NCBI GenBank assembly: GCA_905208635.1
Contig: CAJLPX010000061.1
Coordinates: 1 to 5,790, forward strand
Origin: an uncultured Collinsella sp.
GTDB lineage: Bacteria; Actinomycetota; Coriobacteriia; Coriobacteriales; Coriobacteriaceae
Reading direction: 5' to 3'
Length of the DNA stretch: 5,790 nt
Shown: positions 5,113 to 5,790 of the stretch, piece after piece
Numbering within the stretch: the stretch's first letter is position 1
How the letters are laid out: every line of letters starts with the position of its first letter
Notes under the pieces: model-generated
The model's input: only the letters and a program-made list of their open reading frames with translations
Told to the model about the DNA's origin: nothing
Database searches by the model: none
Position numbers and translations under genes: made by a program

Positions 5113-5790
5113 ATGCAGCATTCGAATCATCGCACCGCAGCGCTCATTGCGTCGAAGCCGGCTCGTATCATCACGAGCGCCGCGCTCGCCGTTGCGCTGA
5201 CGGCCACGCCGATGCTCTCCCCCGTTGCGGCGTATGCCGCCTCGCAGGCAACGCAGGACCAGCTTTCCGCAGCCCAGCAGAAGATCGAAGCCGCCACGAG
5301 CGCCTACAACGACGCCCGCACCAAACTCGATGACCTGCAAAAGCAGATTGACTCCAATGAGGCAAGCATCGAGGAAATCGAGGCTAAACTTCCCGAGCAG
5401 CAGGCCAAGGCAAGCTCCGCCATGCGCGATCTGTACAAGTATCAGAAGGGCACCAATCCCATCGTGAGCTTCCTGGTCAACGCGCAGAGCCTGGGTGAGT
5501 TCATCACGACCTGTAAATACACCAACCAGATCACGAGCTCGAGCGTCAACGAGATCGAAGAGCTCAATATCATGCAAACCGAACTCGAGCAGAACAAGGC
5601 CGAGCTCCAGCAGGCCAAGTCACAGCTTGAAGCAGAGCAGAAGAACGCCGAGGATGCGTTAGCTCAGGCCCAGCAGCTCCGCAGCGAGGCACAGGCAAAA
5701 GCCGAGCAGGAAAATGCCGCCGAACTTGCCAAGCTTGAGGCCGATAAGGCCGCTGCCGCCGAGAAGCTCTCGGGCGAGGGCGTAAGCGGC
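5113..5790 (+). CDS. Secreted coiled-coil PcsB/CwlO-like cell-wall protein, 3' end missing
   Basis: The frame is open from the ATG to the window end, giving the first 226 residues of a longer protein. Residues 1-42 form a signal peptide: a basic start (HR, K15, R18), a hydrophobic core (IITSAALAVALTATPML) and a likely cleavage after AYA at 40-42. From about 47 the mature part is a long helical coiled coil rich in Glu, Gln, Lys and Ala, broken at about 102-145 by AMRDLYKYQKGTNPIVSFLV and a following SLGEFITTCKYTNQI, which matches the turn region of the PcsB/CwlO N-terminal domain (usually RAMY.Y....YLDVLL..S.F.DFL.R..Y...I). A second Ala/Glu/Gln-rich helix (about 146-220) follows. Such proteins usually end in a catalytic domain, often NlpC/P60 or CHAP, that cuts peptidoglycan and is controlled by FtsEX; that part lies outside the window, so catalysis is not shown. 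It carries one cysteine, Cys134. It is read away from the D-aspartate ligase unit, consistent with a wall role. Confidence 0.85.
   Translation, partial: MQHSNHRTAALIASKPARIITSAALAVALTATPMLSPVAAYAASQATQDQLSAAQQKIEAATSAYNDARTKLDDLQKQIDSNEASIEEIEAKLPEQQAKASSAMRDLYKYQKGTNPIVSFLVNAQSLGEFITTCKYTNQITSSSVNEIEELNIMQTELEQNKAELQQAKSQLEAEQKNAEDALAQAQQLRSEAQAKAEQENAAELAKLEADKAAAAEKLSGEGVSG

Noticed and set aside
5041..5577. A 178-codon - strand frame opposite the secreted wall-protein gene
   Set aside because: It is antisense to a signal peptide and a conserved coiled-coil domain and shows no family features.

Overview
The window is about 5.8 kb of GC-rich bacterial DNA. The gene content suggests a Gram-positive actinobacterium of the class Coriobacteriia, possibly Collinsella: GC-rich codon use, a fused two-domain ECF ATPase, a D-aspartate ligase-like ATP-grasp protein and a PcsB/CwlO-like wall protein. 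That placement is an inference from sequence character; no marker gene is present.

Region 1 (1-2504, + strand) is the end of an ECF-type (energy-coupling factor) vitamin/metal importer operon. It holds a 583-residue ATPase with two ABC domains in one chain, overlapping by 8 nt a GTG-started 248-residue membrane component EcfT. The substrate-binding S component is not in the window; a stop codon at positions 2-4 could end an upstream gene. The substrate cannot be named.

Region 2 (2505-2629) is a convergent intergenic gap with a strong bidirectional terminator hairpin and a second, smaller hairpin next to the racemase stop codon.

Region 3 (2630-4717, - strand) is a two-gene unit read right to left: an ATP-grasp ligase closely resembling the D-aspartate ligase of Enterococcus faecium (Aslfm), then an aspartate/glutamate racemase. 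Together they would make D-Asp from L-Asp and attach it to the peptidoglycan precursor as a cross-bridge residue. An 84-nt gap between the genes holds a G+C-rich hairpin, a 12-bp palindrome and a possible weak internal promoter.

Region 4 (4718-5112) is a 395-bp divergent intergenic region, AT-richer than its surroundings. Its right part holds a cluster of dyad-symmetric sites built on the sequence AAGTTGA, one of which resembles a SoxR/MerR-type box. These sites look like operators for the gene to the right and possibly for the D-Asp unit.

Region 5 (5113-5790, + strand, cut by the window end) is the N-terminal 226 residues of a secreted coiled-coil protein of the PcsB/CwlO type, probably a peptidoglycan hydrolase or its regulator. 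Regions 3 to 5 thus form a cell-wall locus: cross-bridge synthesis facing away from a wall-remodelling protein, with a candidate shared control region between them.
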